DNA of 64,000 nt from Kingdonia uniflora. Its lineage: Eukaryota; Streptophyta; Magnoliopsida; Ranunculales; Circaeasteraceae. Below the pieces are notes generated by a model. That model searched no databases and was not told where the DNA came from. It saw only the letters and a program-made list of their open reading frames with translations. Position 1 is the first letter of the stretch; each line of letters begins with the position of its first letter. Positions 1 through 10,578 of the stretch are shown here, one piece after another. Location of the stretch: the NCBI GenBank assembly GCA_014058105.1, contig JACGCM010001217.1, positions 434,001-498,000 of the forward strand. The letters are read 5' to 3'. Position numbers and translations under genes: made by a program.

Positions 1-1879
1 TTTAACACTGATATATGGTGTTTGGCCGATATTTAATGATAACACTAAAAGACATAAATGTGGTAGCGTGAGCAAACGTATTATGTTCAAAATTATGGTG
101 AGTTTAAATTTGTAATCCTAGCAAAAGACGGAATTTACATATCATTCTTATTTGTTTACCCTTATTTCTAAGAAATGTGGTTTTAGAGCATCTATAGGCG
201 ACTCTTCATATATTCCCCATACCCAAACTCCTCAAACTTGTTAAGAAATTCAGAACTTCCAATGTTGATTTACCTTTACCCAATATCCGATATAACGCTA
301 TTAACACATTGAAAATCTTTGTGTTTAACAATCCCTTTTCCTCATCCTCATTTTCTTAAAAAAAAATTCCTATCTCAGTATTCAAAAGGGAAACAATAAG
401 GTTCACTTTTCTGAACTTATTTTTCAGATTATGTAACCTTAATTCAAATGATTTTAATGTCTTTCTGATTTTAGTATCTCTGAAATGGTTCCTTTGTTTC
501 ATGAGTTTTATTTCTAATGAATCTATAATAGATTCATAATACCTTTTTCAATCAGTAGCACTTGATAAGAAGAGAGATCCATGTTTCCTTATCACACATC
601 TTGTTCCCATTTACCAACATATGATTATTGATCAGTGATTTCATAGCCCCCTTCTAAGAACCATAGAATTTTTAAGTGAGTGTATGTGATTTTGAATGAA
701 ATTGTCCACTAACGCAATGCCTGCTCGGATCTTCTAGCAAAATACTTGTACTCTGTAATTATGGGTGGAATTGCATTTTGCCAATTCATGTCCATTTTGT
801 ATAGGCAAGAATTGGGAGACATCCAGAACTCCCAAGCAGTTTTGATGGAGAAATCACCAGAACCTAATGGGATATCCCATAGATGAGAATCTCAGTTCTC
901 ACTTAAAAAAAGTCTTTTGAGAAAGTTGTCCTTCCAATGGTCAGGTGCGCTATGTTGCAATTTTTGCCAATGCCAATTATTATTATCAGTGATAATTTCA
1001 TTAAGTTAGATTGAGTACAATTGAGGCTGCGAACATTAAAACTTTGATGTCTTTAAGTTTAAAATATTTTTATTTCTTTAGTGTATCAAATTTAATAATA
1101 GAGATATGGTTGTGTTTAATGATTTATGCAGCCAACCTATTGCCGTAATTTTTTTCGATTCAGTCAAAAAATTGAAAGATGTTGTGTCAAATGCCTAGTA
1201 ACTTAAGAAGAAAAGCCTATTTTTGAGGTAGTGATTTATACCAATTAGCTTTTTTTTGGCCTTTCACTTAGTAAGAAAAGGGTGATGATAACAATACCTA
1301 TTAAGCGAATAACAATCAAGTTCCTTTTATATATGCAAATAACACTATCTAACTAATTACAAGATTATATACACAACAGTTTTTAAACCTGTTCAGTGAG
1401 CTACATTAGAATATTACAAAACACATACATAAAATCAGAATGCAATCCTTGAGCAAAGTTCACAACGACAAATACTTGTGAAGTCCATCAAAACTTTTTC
1501 CCATTAATTTGTTATTATACAAACTGGAACACCAAACTAAAAAAATGTCTATCTTCAGGTTCTTCAAAAGAAGGTTATAGATTCTTATGTTCTGCATCAA
1601 CAAATGAGTAAGCATTGTTAGAAATAGCAAATACCATTCCCCCAAAATAATTCAAGAAAACCAAAATGCATAAACCATTAAGAGATAAATTGAACTCGTA
1701 TATTATGCCATTGCCAAATAAATCCATTTTTGTTTCTAATATAAGATATCACAAGAATGGAGACAAACATTACAAAACTCGATAATATTCAAACACAAAA
1801 CCAGCAACATATATTTACATTCAAAATTAAGTAATATATCAAATAATTACACTCGATCTCAACTTTAATCTAAAAAATA
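1..1879. other. AT-rich intergenic DNA, no gene seen
   Basis: No reading frame with recognisable protein features, no RNA gene and no clear repeat were seen on either strand. The stretch is AT-rich and its short open frames look random in composition. Confidence 0.6.
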
Positions 1880-1925
1880 GTGCGTTTACACGCTCTAGAG
1901 CGTGCGTATTTGCTCGTATATAATA
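1880..1925. repeat. Palindromic dispersed motif, copy 1
   Basis: A near-palindrome CACGCTCTAGAGCGTG is followed by a GCTCGTATATA tail. The same arrangement, with the palindrome GCACGCGCTAGCGCGTGC, recurs at 13257-13305. A shared hairpin plus shared tail suggests ends of one dispersed element family. No target duplication or CTRR Helitron terminus was found, so the family is not named. Confidence 0.45.
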
Positions 1926-2096
1926 ATAAAAAAGTAGCCCAACCTTTTGATTTCATCTCAGACGTCCATTCACCGACGCGTATGGCGAGGCATGTGCTGG
2001 ATGGCTTCGATCATTTCCATGGTACTTATGCAAGGAAGAATTTATCTGGGCCGTCCAACCCTAAATTGCCCAATTGAATGGCATTTTTGGTCTTTT
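1917..2096 (+). repeat. Duplicated promoter-like segment, copy 1
   Basis: This segment is clearly similar to 5033-5216. Both share an (ATA)n lead-in, the string GACGCGTATG, a TATGGTACTT block, then CTGGGCCGTCCAACC and AATTGCCCAATT. The similarity stops near the first T-rich stretch downstream. It may be a duplicated gene-upstream region or a dispersed repeat; the sequence alone does not decide. Confidence 0.6.
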
Positions 2097-2158
2097 CAAA
2101 ACCTCTTCTTCTCCCTCCTCCATCTTCACAAACCCTAATTTCAATTTCAAAACCCTAA
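2047..2158 (+). promoter_or_regulatory. Site II plus two telo-box motifs
   Basis: A TGGGCC element (2047-2052) is followed by two AAACCCTAA telo-boxes (2130-2138 and 2150-2158). In plants the pairing of TGGGCC/T (site II, TCP-bound) with telo-boxes is typical of promoters or 5' leaders of housekeeping, ribosomal and organelle-protein genes. This suggests a transcription start near here on the + strand. It is inference from motifs only. Confidence 0.4.
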
Positions 2159-2433
2159 TCACAACAACAACAACTAAAATCCTCAAATTCACATGCTCAA
2201 TCTCAACAACAACAACCGAATTCAACATCTCCTTTGGCTCCCCTAAGCCCAAACCCCCAAAACCATATAAATTTCAAATGTTCGGTACTCTTAAAAGGGG
2301 TATGGATCGATTCCTACAACCACAACCACTTCTAGTTCATTTTCTTTCTTTCTGCTTCTCTATGAATGAGTCTAATAAAAATAAAGCAGCCGAACGAGTT
2401 CTAGAACTGAGGATTGGGAAGAGCATTGAATGA
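2074..2433 (+). CDS. Hypothetical first exon, Ser/Thr-rich N-terminus
   Basis: An open frame of 119 codons lies directly downstream of the site II motif and spans the telo-boxes. Its first 60 residues are rich in Ser, Thr, Asn, Lys and Phe with almost no acidic residues, as in a plastid or mitochondrial targeting peptide, followed by a Pro-Lys stretch (PKPKPPKP). I do not recognise the protein. No continuation in later exons could be assembled. It may equally be 5' leader sequence or chance. Confidence 0.22.
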   Translation: MNGIFGLFKTSSSPSSIFTNPNFNFKTLITTTTTKILKFTCSISTTTTEFNISFGSPKPKPPKPYKFQMFGTLKRGMDRFLQPQPLLVHFLSFCFSMNESNKNKAAERVLELRIGKSIE

Positions 2434-3205
2434 TTGGGAGATTGCAAAGCTGAAAGCTAAATCCTTGTAGTTATTATTAGACTTGATTATAACCATGGCA
2501 AACATTTTTCCTGTTGGATCTTCTTGCTAGCTTCTTTTTAAGGTATACCACTGTAGTCAGTTCTTACTTTTTTGTGTAGTTGCATTAATTTGGCGTCTAA
2601 CTTGTAAATATATAAAATTTGCTGATAACAAGAAGGATTACAAAAAAAGGAAAGGCAAATTTTTTGCCAAGTAGGTATGAAAAGGATCTAAAGTTAGCTA
2701 TTTAATCTTAAAAAAGAGAGTATATTTGAATGATTTAGGTTTGAGCTTCTGAGTTATTTGAATCTAATGTTCCAAAAATCTAACCTTTTAATAGAGTTTT
2801 TTGTAAGGCATTGAAGAGGCAACATCATCAAATAATGGATTTGGCGTAAGCCGTAAAGGGATGTAAGTTGAAAATAAAAGGAAAATAAAGAAATATTGAG
2901 TGAACTGAACTGTTGGACAATCTCCAGTAAGCGGAAGTGGCGAAACTTAGTTAAATGGGTTTGGGGAAGACTCGGGGTAGCAAGTTAAATGGAAGTTGAG
3001 ATCGAAGGGGTTGTGGGTTGTGGTAAATCTTTTTGTAGTCCTTCAAAATAATTGAGTACTTATTTTTTCTACTGTTTTAGTTATGCTCTTCTCTTTCTTA
3101 TGAGAATCACATTTTAGATTCAAACTTTCAACATCCGCTGAGAATTTTTTTTTTAAATATCCTTACGAAATTTTTAGCGTTTAACGGATTTGTGTTCTTG
3201 GCAGC
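2434..3205. other. No gene seen
   Basis: Non-coding AT-rich DNA. If 2074-2433 is a real first exon this would be its intron, but no convincing splice pair was identified. Confidence 0.4.
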
Positions 3206-3568
3206 ATGTTTTGTCAGATTTCTTTGAGCCCTCACCTTTCATGCCTGCTAGCTCTCACAAAAGGTATTAGTAACTATTTTGATGTGGTTACTAGTAGGCA
3301 ACAAAGAAAGAAAATGGTAGAAAGACTGCCGAGTAATGACAAAGATAATAACAGCAATCAGGCAAAGATAAAAGTTGTGGTATGTTTGTCTTCTTTACCT
3401 AATGTCTTCGTGTTAGGAACTATAGGGCTGTTAATGGATAATACTAATTTAAATGGACACACGATGGGTTGTTCAGAGTTCGACAAACATCTTATCCTTT
3501 GGACGGTTCAATATCCAAAAAAAATTTGTGTTGGATTTGAATTTCTAAGGTGTATGGACTCTAGCTAA
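3206..3568 (+). CDS. Hypothetical ORF, 120 codons
   Basis: An open frame starts just after a possible splice acceptor (TTCTTGGCAG). The middle is hydrophilic (RQQRKK, SNDKDNNSN) and is followed by a hydrophobic stretch. No motif or family was recognised. It could be a later exon of the putative gene beginning near 2074, or a chance ORF. Confidence 0.18.
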   Translation: MFCQISLSPHLSCLLALTKGISNYFDVVTSRQQRKKMVERLPSNDKDNNSNQAKIKVVVCLSSLPNVFVLGTIGLLMDNTNLNGHTMGCSEFDKHLILWTVQYPKKICVGFEFLRCMDSS

Positions 3569-5032
3569 TACCTTTTGTGTTTCTTAATTTCCTGTACACT
3601 TTCTGAGTTAAAATTCGTCCAGACGTTAAAACACACATGTATTTTGATTGATTTTGATGTTAACACCCATTAATGGATATAATTTGTACAGCATGGAGAA
3701 GATTCGGATATTTACGACTCAACAATACATTGACAGATTCTTCATTTTGTACCTTCGTGAAAATATTTTCAATATCTTAGAAAGCTCCTGTCATTAGAAT
3801 TTCTTACCTAGATACAAAATCATGATTCCTTTCAAGAATTATAGAAAAGTAGACTTTCTGATGGTCATTTGTGTGATAAAGATCTAATACAAAAATTAAT
3901 ATTTATTGACAAGTGGAATATAGTCATGAAAAGCTATAACACAACTTCAGCGTAAGATTGATGAATTATTATGAATGCATAACTATAAATATGGAATTAA
4001 AAAGAGAAAAATGTTATTATCTTTGTTTTTGAAGAATATACATTTAACGTATTCTTTCCTAAATTACATGAGCAATTGCAACCAATTTCTTACCTTCTAA
4101 ATGTACATTATGCTATTAGTGTTTTATCATAGCTTACATCAGTCTCTCTCCATGTAAACAAGTATAAATATGAAGATCAAATTCTATTATTTCTATATTT
4201 ATAGGTAGAATCTCTAATAGTTTAAAGTCACTTATATGTCTCACGGGTACGCAAACGACCTTTAAACAAGAAAGAGTTGTCTTGGAGGGAGGAGGATATT
4301 GTAAATGTGTATGAAAATGCGTACTTAACTGTACATGAACCGAAGTTAAAGGTTCATATCTTTACAACAAAGGGCTTAAAATGTAAACCCATCTTCTATT
4401 GCATATTGGGAATTAACTTCTTAAACATTGAGTAGGAAATGGTGAGTGAGATTCTCTGATATTGGAAGAATTTTATATGGGAACAGGGTCATGTAGAATT
4501 AAGGAGAATGTTTGTTATGTGTCAATACTGGTAGGAAAGAGTGAAGTTTCATAGACAAGTTGGGACCACATAAAGTACAAAAAAATGTGTTAGACCATTT
4601 TTTTTTTTGTGTTTTAGGATTAAATATTCTCTCTTTTTCTTGAACAAAGATAGTAAATATTAGATCATTCTTTTTGACATAAAAGAGACAATATCCATAT
4701 GGTCCTGGACATAGCCATATGTAAAAGCAAAGGCATGTCCTCTTCATTGAGTATAGCATGGTTCCTTACTTGACTTGGAATTTATCCTTCCTTGAATCAT
4801 TGCGTTATTGGGTCAACAAGACTCACCTCTCATTCTCAATGAAAAAGACTTAATTGTTTATGCTAACTTCACCTTTTAATTCCAAAAAATACATTTATTC
4901 AAATAATTTTGGCTTCGCGGGATCGCCTTCGAAACTCTAGATTTTTTAGTCTTAGAGAGACCTTGTAAAATCTCTTTGGAAACATGCAGAAATTGGTTTT
5001 AAGTCTATTTCAAACAAAAAGAAGATATTGCC
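3569..5032. other. No gene seen
   Basis: AT-rich intergenic DNA without recognisable coding or RNA features on either strand. Confidence 0.5.
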
Positions 5033-5216
5033 TATCAATAATAATAATAAAATATCCCATCTGTTTGCTTTGGTTTCAGATGTCCATTCCACTGACGCGT
5101 ATGACGATGCGTGATTTCGAAGGCCTAGATTATTTCTATGGTACTTTTGTACCATGGAAATGATCTGGGCCGTCCAACCTTAAATTGCCCAATTGGATGG
5201 CAGTTTTGGGTTTTAA
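5033..5216 (+). repeat. Duplicated promoter-like segment, copy 2
   Basis: Second copy of the 1917-2096 segment, with the site II motif TGGGCC at 5166-5171. It ends right at the left border of the CACTA-like element starting near 5225, so whatever followed this copy may have been separated by that insertion. Confidence 0.6.
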
Positions 5217-6796
5217 ACTCCTCTTTCAATTCTACACCAAAAAGAGTAAAAAATGACTTAACCAAACGACTAAGATTGTAGATGTAACAAAACGATACCA
5301 CTTAGAGACGCTTTCCTAGGCTCCTATCGTTTTTTCTACTTTTAATCTCGAGTTTTTCTTTTCACTTTTCTCTCCGCCTAGTTTCCTTCTCGCGACTCTC
5401 AATTTTGGTTTCCCTCCATCCCACTATCCATTTCCCTCCTTCCATGATTCTCTCTCAAATTATTTATTTCTGATTCAATTAGGGTTTTGGGTTGCTATCA
5501 TAGTATCACTCTCCAGAAGCATTTTGTAGTTATATTATCTATGTCTCCTCTTCCACTCCCAAATGGATTACAATCTAATCAGTAGTTTTTACTCATGAGC
5601 GATTTGAGGTATAGTCTCACATATCTAACTTTCCTTTTATTTCGCTTACAAAATTATTGGTATTTTATATTTTTATGTCTTCTATTACAATCAATTTGTT
5701 TGGGGCTTCAGATTTGAGGTGGAGCGCTCGGTTGTAATTTGTTGATTTGTGGCTTTAAAGTAAAATTGGGTAAACCTCTCACCTTCACATTGGTTAATTT
5801 TGTTTGTAATTTCTACATAGTTACTTGTAGGTTGTGTTTGTAATTATTGACATGAAACTAAGTGTGTTTTTACTATTGTTTATCTTGATTTTGCAATTAC
5901 TATGTGGGTAAAATGGTTGCATCAGTTTGGGTATTTGCAATCTGCAACTTTGTTAAATTGACATGGAGACTAGGTGTACTATTTGTTACTCTTTGTCTCT
6001 TTCTTTATTTATGTCATGAATCGTAGCATTGGTAATGTGCATTATTTTTGTGGTTTGGTCACTTTGGGATCAAGCAGGGTAGCTTCATTTATTCCAATAT
6101 TTGCCTCTGAAGTACTACCAGTAGAGTCTTTAGTAATCTACACAAAGTAATAAGTTCGACGAATGTAAGTGTTGAAACATGAGTAGGTTTAATCTAAGAT
6201 CAGCACTAGATGGTTTAAATAAGACATACCCGATTATTTTAGATGATCTGATAAGCCTATGAAGTGGTTGTTCAATAAACCAATATGGACATTTGTTAAA
6301 ATCTTTGTTATGAATTTTGTGGTTCGAAAAATTTTCTGCTGCACCATCATAACTAATTTGCACATTATTCCCACAGGTTGTCTCTATTAAAAAGGTTTTT
6401 TAGTATAAACCCATCTATAGTGATGTGTTCAATACATGGCAGATTCTTGGGTATGTTAGCTCTATTCCGTATGTACCTATTATCACTCAATACGAAGCAT
6501 CCTTCTTCAACTTGTAGTTTCATAAACAAGTATATGCCTTCTTTGTTGGTTCCTTCATTACATTTATGTCAATTCCTATGGCAGGGGAAAGTTATATGCC
6601 CTGATTAGTTACTCTCCCCTATACTGGATACCAAAGGTTTAAAAAATATCTCAAGAGCCTAGGTATGTAGATCCTTTATGTAATTCATTGATATTAAATT
6701 AGCGCTCTTATGAAAAGAAATTAAATACAATAATTGTCAAGGCCAGGGTACTATCTTTAGCAATTTCCTTGTATTTTCAAAGTGCATGAACTTATG

Positions 6797-6804
6797 ATAA
6801 GGAA
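6797..6804. repeat. Left 8-bp target duplication of hAT element
   Basis: ATAAGGAA, matched 7 of 8 by ATAAAGAA at 7978-7985. Confidence 0.7.
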
Positions 6805-7977
6805 TAGGGCTGGCAATTTAACCCACCCCGCTGGAGCCCCGCCCCGCCCCACCCTTAATGAGGCGGGTTTGGTATGACTATAGCAGGTATGGGGCGGGTT
6901 TGGTTTAAAAAAAAGCCTCATTTATTTATTGGGGCGGGTCTGTTTTAGGCTCAAATAAATTGGGCCCCATCACCCCGACCAAGTTATAAAAGATATGACT
7001 TGAATATCCTTGAGTTAAACCTAATTCTAAAGACATATTAGTTAAGTCCAGTATCATGTTTCCTCTCATGTCTTCATTTCAACCTCCAGCCTCCTGTGTT
7101 TTGTCATCAGCTTCTCTTCATTTTAACCTCAAAACAACATTCTTCAGCAAACTAACTTTCATTTGCAGCTCAAGTCAAGTAAGTGCTCTGATTTTAATAG
7201 ATCTATGATGAAACTCACATTCTTCTTCTAATAAGAAGATTTTAGATTTTTCTTTCTTTCTTTTCTCAGAGATCAAAACAAAGAAGAGAAGAAGTAAAAG
7301 AAGAGATTTTTGTTTAAAAGTTATTTATTCTCTCTTTCTGAATCAATTGGTATTCTTATCCCTTTTGATTACTACTACTACTTGCTTTCATTAAAAAGAT
7401 TATAAATTTTTAGTTTTTAGTTGGAATTCTTCAAACCCAATTTCCCCCTTTTACTCAACTGGTGACTCATTTCATTTTTTACCAATTCTGATCATCTATG
7501 TACTGGTATTCATCTCCATTTATGTACTCCATCATTACAATCGGTATGAGACTCGATTCAATTTTAAACCCAAAACAACATTCTTCACCAAACTAACTTT
7601 CATTTTCAACAATTTTCTTGGAAAATGGCTTTCATCAAACCTCACCCCAATCTTATGATGTCAAATATTTTTCTTTTTCTCGTCTGAATCGCATCCCATC
7701 TTTGGTGTATTAATAATACCTGTATTTTTTTAGAGTCTAGTAAAATTTAGATTCTGTTGACAACATTAAATAACACTGTATCAAACATATAGATTTTTAA
7801 ACGGGTGTTAAACAGGTGTTGAGGCGGGTTTGGTATAGGCAAATTTAAATGGGGTGGGTTTTGGTATTCCCCATTTAAGTTAAATGGTATTGGGGCGGGT
7901 TTGGGGGTAGGGTAATTTGGCGGGTATGGGGATGGTATTAGTCCACCAGCCCCAAACCCGACCCATTGCCACCCCTA
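6805..7977. mobile_element. Non-autonomous hAT element, 1173 bp
   Basis: Terminal inverted repeats are TAGGGCTGGCAAT on the left and the complement of TAGGGGTGGCAAT on the right, the usual plant hAT pattern. An 8-bp target duplication flanks it: ATAAGGAA (6797-6804) and ATAAAGAA (7978-7985), one mismatch. Both subterminal regions carry many GGGGCGGGTTTGG-type motifs. The interior has two copies of a block containing CAACATTCTTCA (near 7131 and 7570) and no transposase frame, so it would need an enzyme supplied elsewhere. It sits inside the CACTA-like element and is therefore younger than it. Confidence 0.8.
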
Positions 7978-9874
7978 ATAAAGAACCATGGTCACTTAAC
8001 ATGACCAGAAAGTTCGAGTATAGTTCACGACCTCTTTTCGGGTTTAGCTTATGGGCCCATGTACTAATTTGGTTGGAGAAGTTTATTTGTGTGATTCGAG
8101 CTAGGTTTTGAATTTAGATTCCTCCCAAGGTTATATTTTTCCTATCATTATTGTGCATGACCCTCATTTACCTACCTTAAAAGGTTTTTGACCCTCCTTG
8201 AAAATCTTCAATGAGTTTCACATATGTTCTCAATTATCTGATTCTTCTAACTCTCTCTTTCTCTCATTTTTCCTATTTAATGCAGATTCGATTATTTGAA
8301 TGTTTAAATTTTTTATCTTACTCTTAATGTTTTATTATTTATTTTTAAGGTACCTTGCTGATGTTGTTCTTGGGTTTGATTCACTCGAAGAAAACCTGGA
8401 GTGTGATTTAGTCTTTTATTTTCTAGAGTGTTTGAGAATGAACGCACAAGTTCTGGAATTGGGAATATTATAGTCGTTTTTCAGGTTGGTTGTTAAACAT
8501 ATTTCAAGTTACAAGTTCGGTTTGCATAACAGCGTTCAAAACATTCTAGAAGATATGAACATTATATATATTGGTTTTATCAATATGTGATCATTACTTT
8601 ATATGGAAAAATATTTTTTCTGATCAAGTATATTTTCTGATCATTGCGGTTCATACTTTTCCTCAATTGTTGTTCAATTTTCAATGACAAAGAACATCTC
8701 ATAAGTACATGACATAACATGCCCAAAGAATATGAACTGTCCATTTTGAATATCTTTTAGAAATAGATGTCCTGGCATGCAAGTTCGTGAATCATATCAT
8801 ATTCTTTTTCTCCGAAATTCAATATTTCTGATCAATGTTGAGATATTGTCTAGAACATTTATATCTAGAAGGAGCCTAACTAGTTTTGATAATAACCTAA
8901 GTTAATCATATCTAGAACATCCAGAACACTTTAATTTTATACTATGTTGAGATATTGTCCTTAATTTAAACCAAAATCTAGAGATTATGCCTAAATAGTC
9001 CCATTCAGTTCCTAAATATTTGACTGCCCTATCTTAGTTGTAATTACACGGTTGCTGCTTTATTGACTATAAATGTTTGCAACCCACATTTGATGGTTAT
9101 AGTTCTTTCTTTGCAGACTGTTGAACTCCGGAGATACCTCAAGTTTGATCATGAGATGGAAATAGTAGTGTTGTTTAGGCATGAGAAAGTTGACAAAAGT
9201 TCTATTGTAATTGTAAACATCAAACTTCAAAAAAGCTTTAAAAATGAAATGTAATGTTTGGATTTGTGATTATAAATAAATAAATTCTCAATTCATTATT
9301 TGGTACAATGTTTTTAATAACTTGTATATAATTGATTGAAATTTTTTATCATTTTTTTTGTGTATTTTTTCTTCTTCTAATATTTATTTCTCAAAACGAC
9401 AATAGTTTTTGACGTATTTTAGTGATTAAGATCCAAGTTTTTTTTTTTTCAAAAAAAGACGACTACCGAGTTAAACGTTGAAAAAAACGACAATGTCAAA
9501 AACGACGGCACAAACGACTATGATTGTTGTCGTATTTCATTAAAAACGACGACTTATGCCGTTGTGTTTTTCCATTTTTGGTGTAGTGAAACTCCTCTAT
9601 ACAAATTTTTCTCCAATTCTCCTTTATATCAATGCTCATCTCTCTGATTAATAGTCAACCTTCAATATTGCCTAAAGTGATAAATTTTCTCACAATCTAT
9701 TAGCCAATACAATAGCCCATAGACCACCAGAACATCCCTAACCCTTTCCTTAAAGGGGCATTGCAATCAATCTAACCCCATCGTTGCAATCTATTATGCT
9801 ATAGCAGAAATGATTGTTCTGGAATCAATTTTGTTTCTTTACTTTGTGCTAATTATGTACATTTTAGTTTCTAG

Positions 9875-10578
9875 ACTAGAGCTATGAAACTTGGCCGGGA
9901 TGCCATTGTTCTTACGCAGACTGCAAAATCAAGATCTATAGATTTCCTTTCTCAGTCCTTCAATGATGGAAAAAGTGTAAGTCATTGTCAATTGCTTTAT
10001 TGTTATTATTATTTTATTTTATTTTTCATTTAAGGCTGTATAGATAGATTAAACTCCAACTGGATTGGTTTACACCAGAACTTGGAAATTTATGGTATAA
10101 TCTGAATGATTATCCGAACAATAGATTTTATGTACGGAAAATTATAATTCTCAAATATAAGAATGATTTTTAAGAACTCTCGCAAAATAGGTCTATACTG
10201 AATTTTAACTACGGATTGTGTATTCTATGTTACTACAGAATGTGGAAGTTCCCATTGTGAGCTATTGCAGACGGGGATCTGTAATGGAACTGGATACCTC
10301 TGTCCAGTCCGAGGCTTCTGCAAATTATAATTTGGCAGCATTGGCAGCTATCAAGGAATTTTCCCCGTTTGATGAATATTTTATTGGTAAAAAACTATGA
10401 TTTTTTTCTTGGAAAAGCTACTGGAACACAAATATACATATGGAACTTGTATAAATCGGGAGCGGAATATTGTTTGGAATGGAAACCGAGAACTACGTAC
10501 TCAAGCTCTTCAAATGAAGGTGACATATTAATTCGCTCTCGAAGGGACAAGACACATCTAGGCCAATATAACCGTGAG
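9875..10578 (+). pseudogene. MORC: MORC ATPase gene fragment, two exons
   Basis: Two exons with consensus splice sites encode part of a plant MORC (microrchidia, CRT1-like) GHKL ATPase, a nuclear protein family involved in chromatin compaction and gene silencing. Exon A (9875-9976) reads MKLGRDAIVLTQTAKSRS and ends at a GTAAGT donor. Exon B (10239-10578) begins in phase with NVEVPIVSYCRRGS, includes IKEFSPFDEYFIG, then after a +1 frameshift near 10400 continues TGTQIYIWNL and GDILIRSRR, ending at a donor. The order and junctions match the family. Upstream ATP-binding exons and downstream S5, linker and coiled-coil exons were not found, so this is a truncated, frameshifted relic. A 9-bp local duplication gives LAALAAIKE. 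Confidence 0.82.

Larger units (their letters stand above)
5225..9588. mobile_element. CACTA-like transposon, non-autonomous or decayed
   Basis: The right end reads TTTTTGGTGTAGTG, which on the - strand is CACTACACCAAAAA, a typical CACTA (En/Spm) terminus. Just inside are at least six AAAACGAC-type subterminal motifs (9390-9560). The left side has CTACACCAAAAA at 5232-5243 followed by AAACGAC and AAAACGAT motifs, a mutated counterpart whose outer CACT is altered. Identical 10-mers AAACTCCTCT flank the two borders (5215-5224 and 9589-9598), longer than the 3-bp duplication expected of CACTA. No transposase reading frame was recognised inside. The body contains a nested hAT element at 6805-7977 and otherwise unassigned AT-rich sequence. 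Confidence 0.5.
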
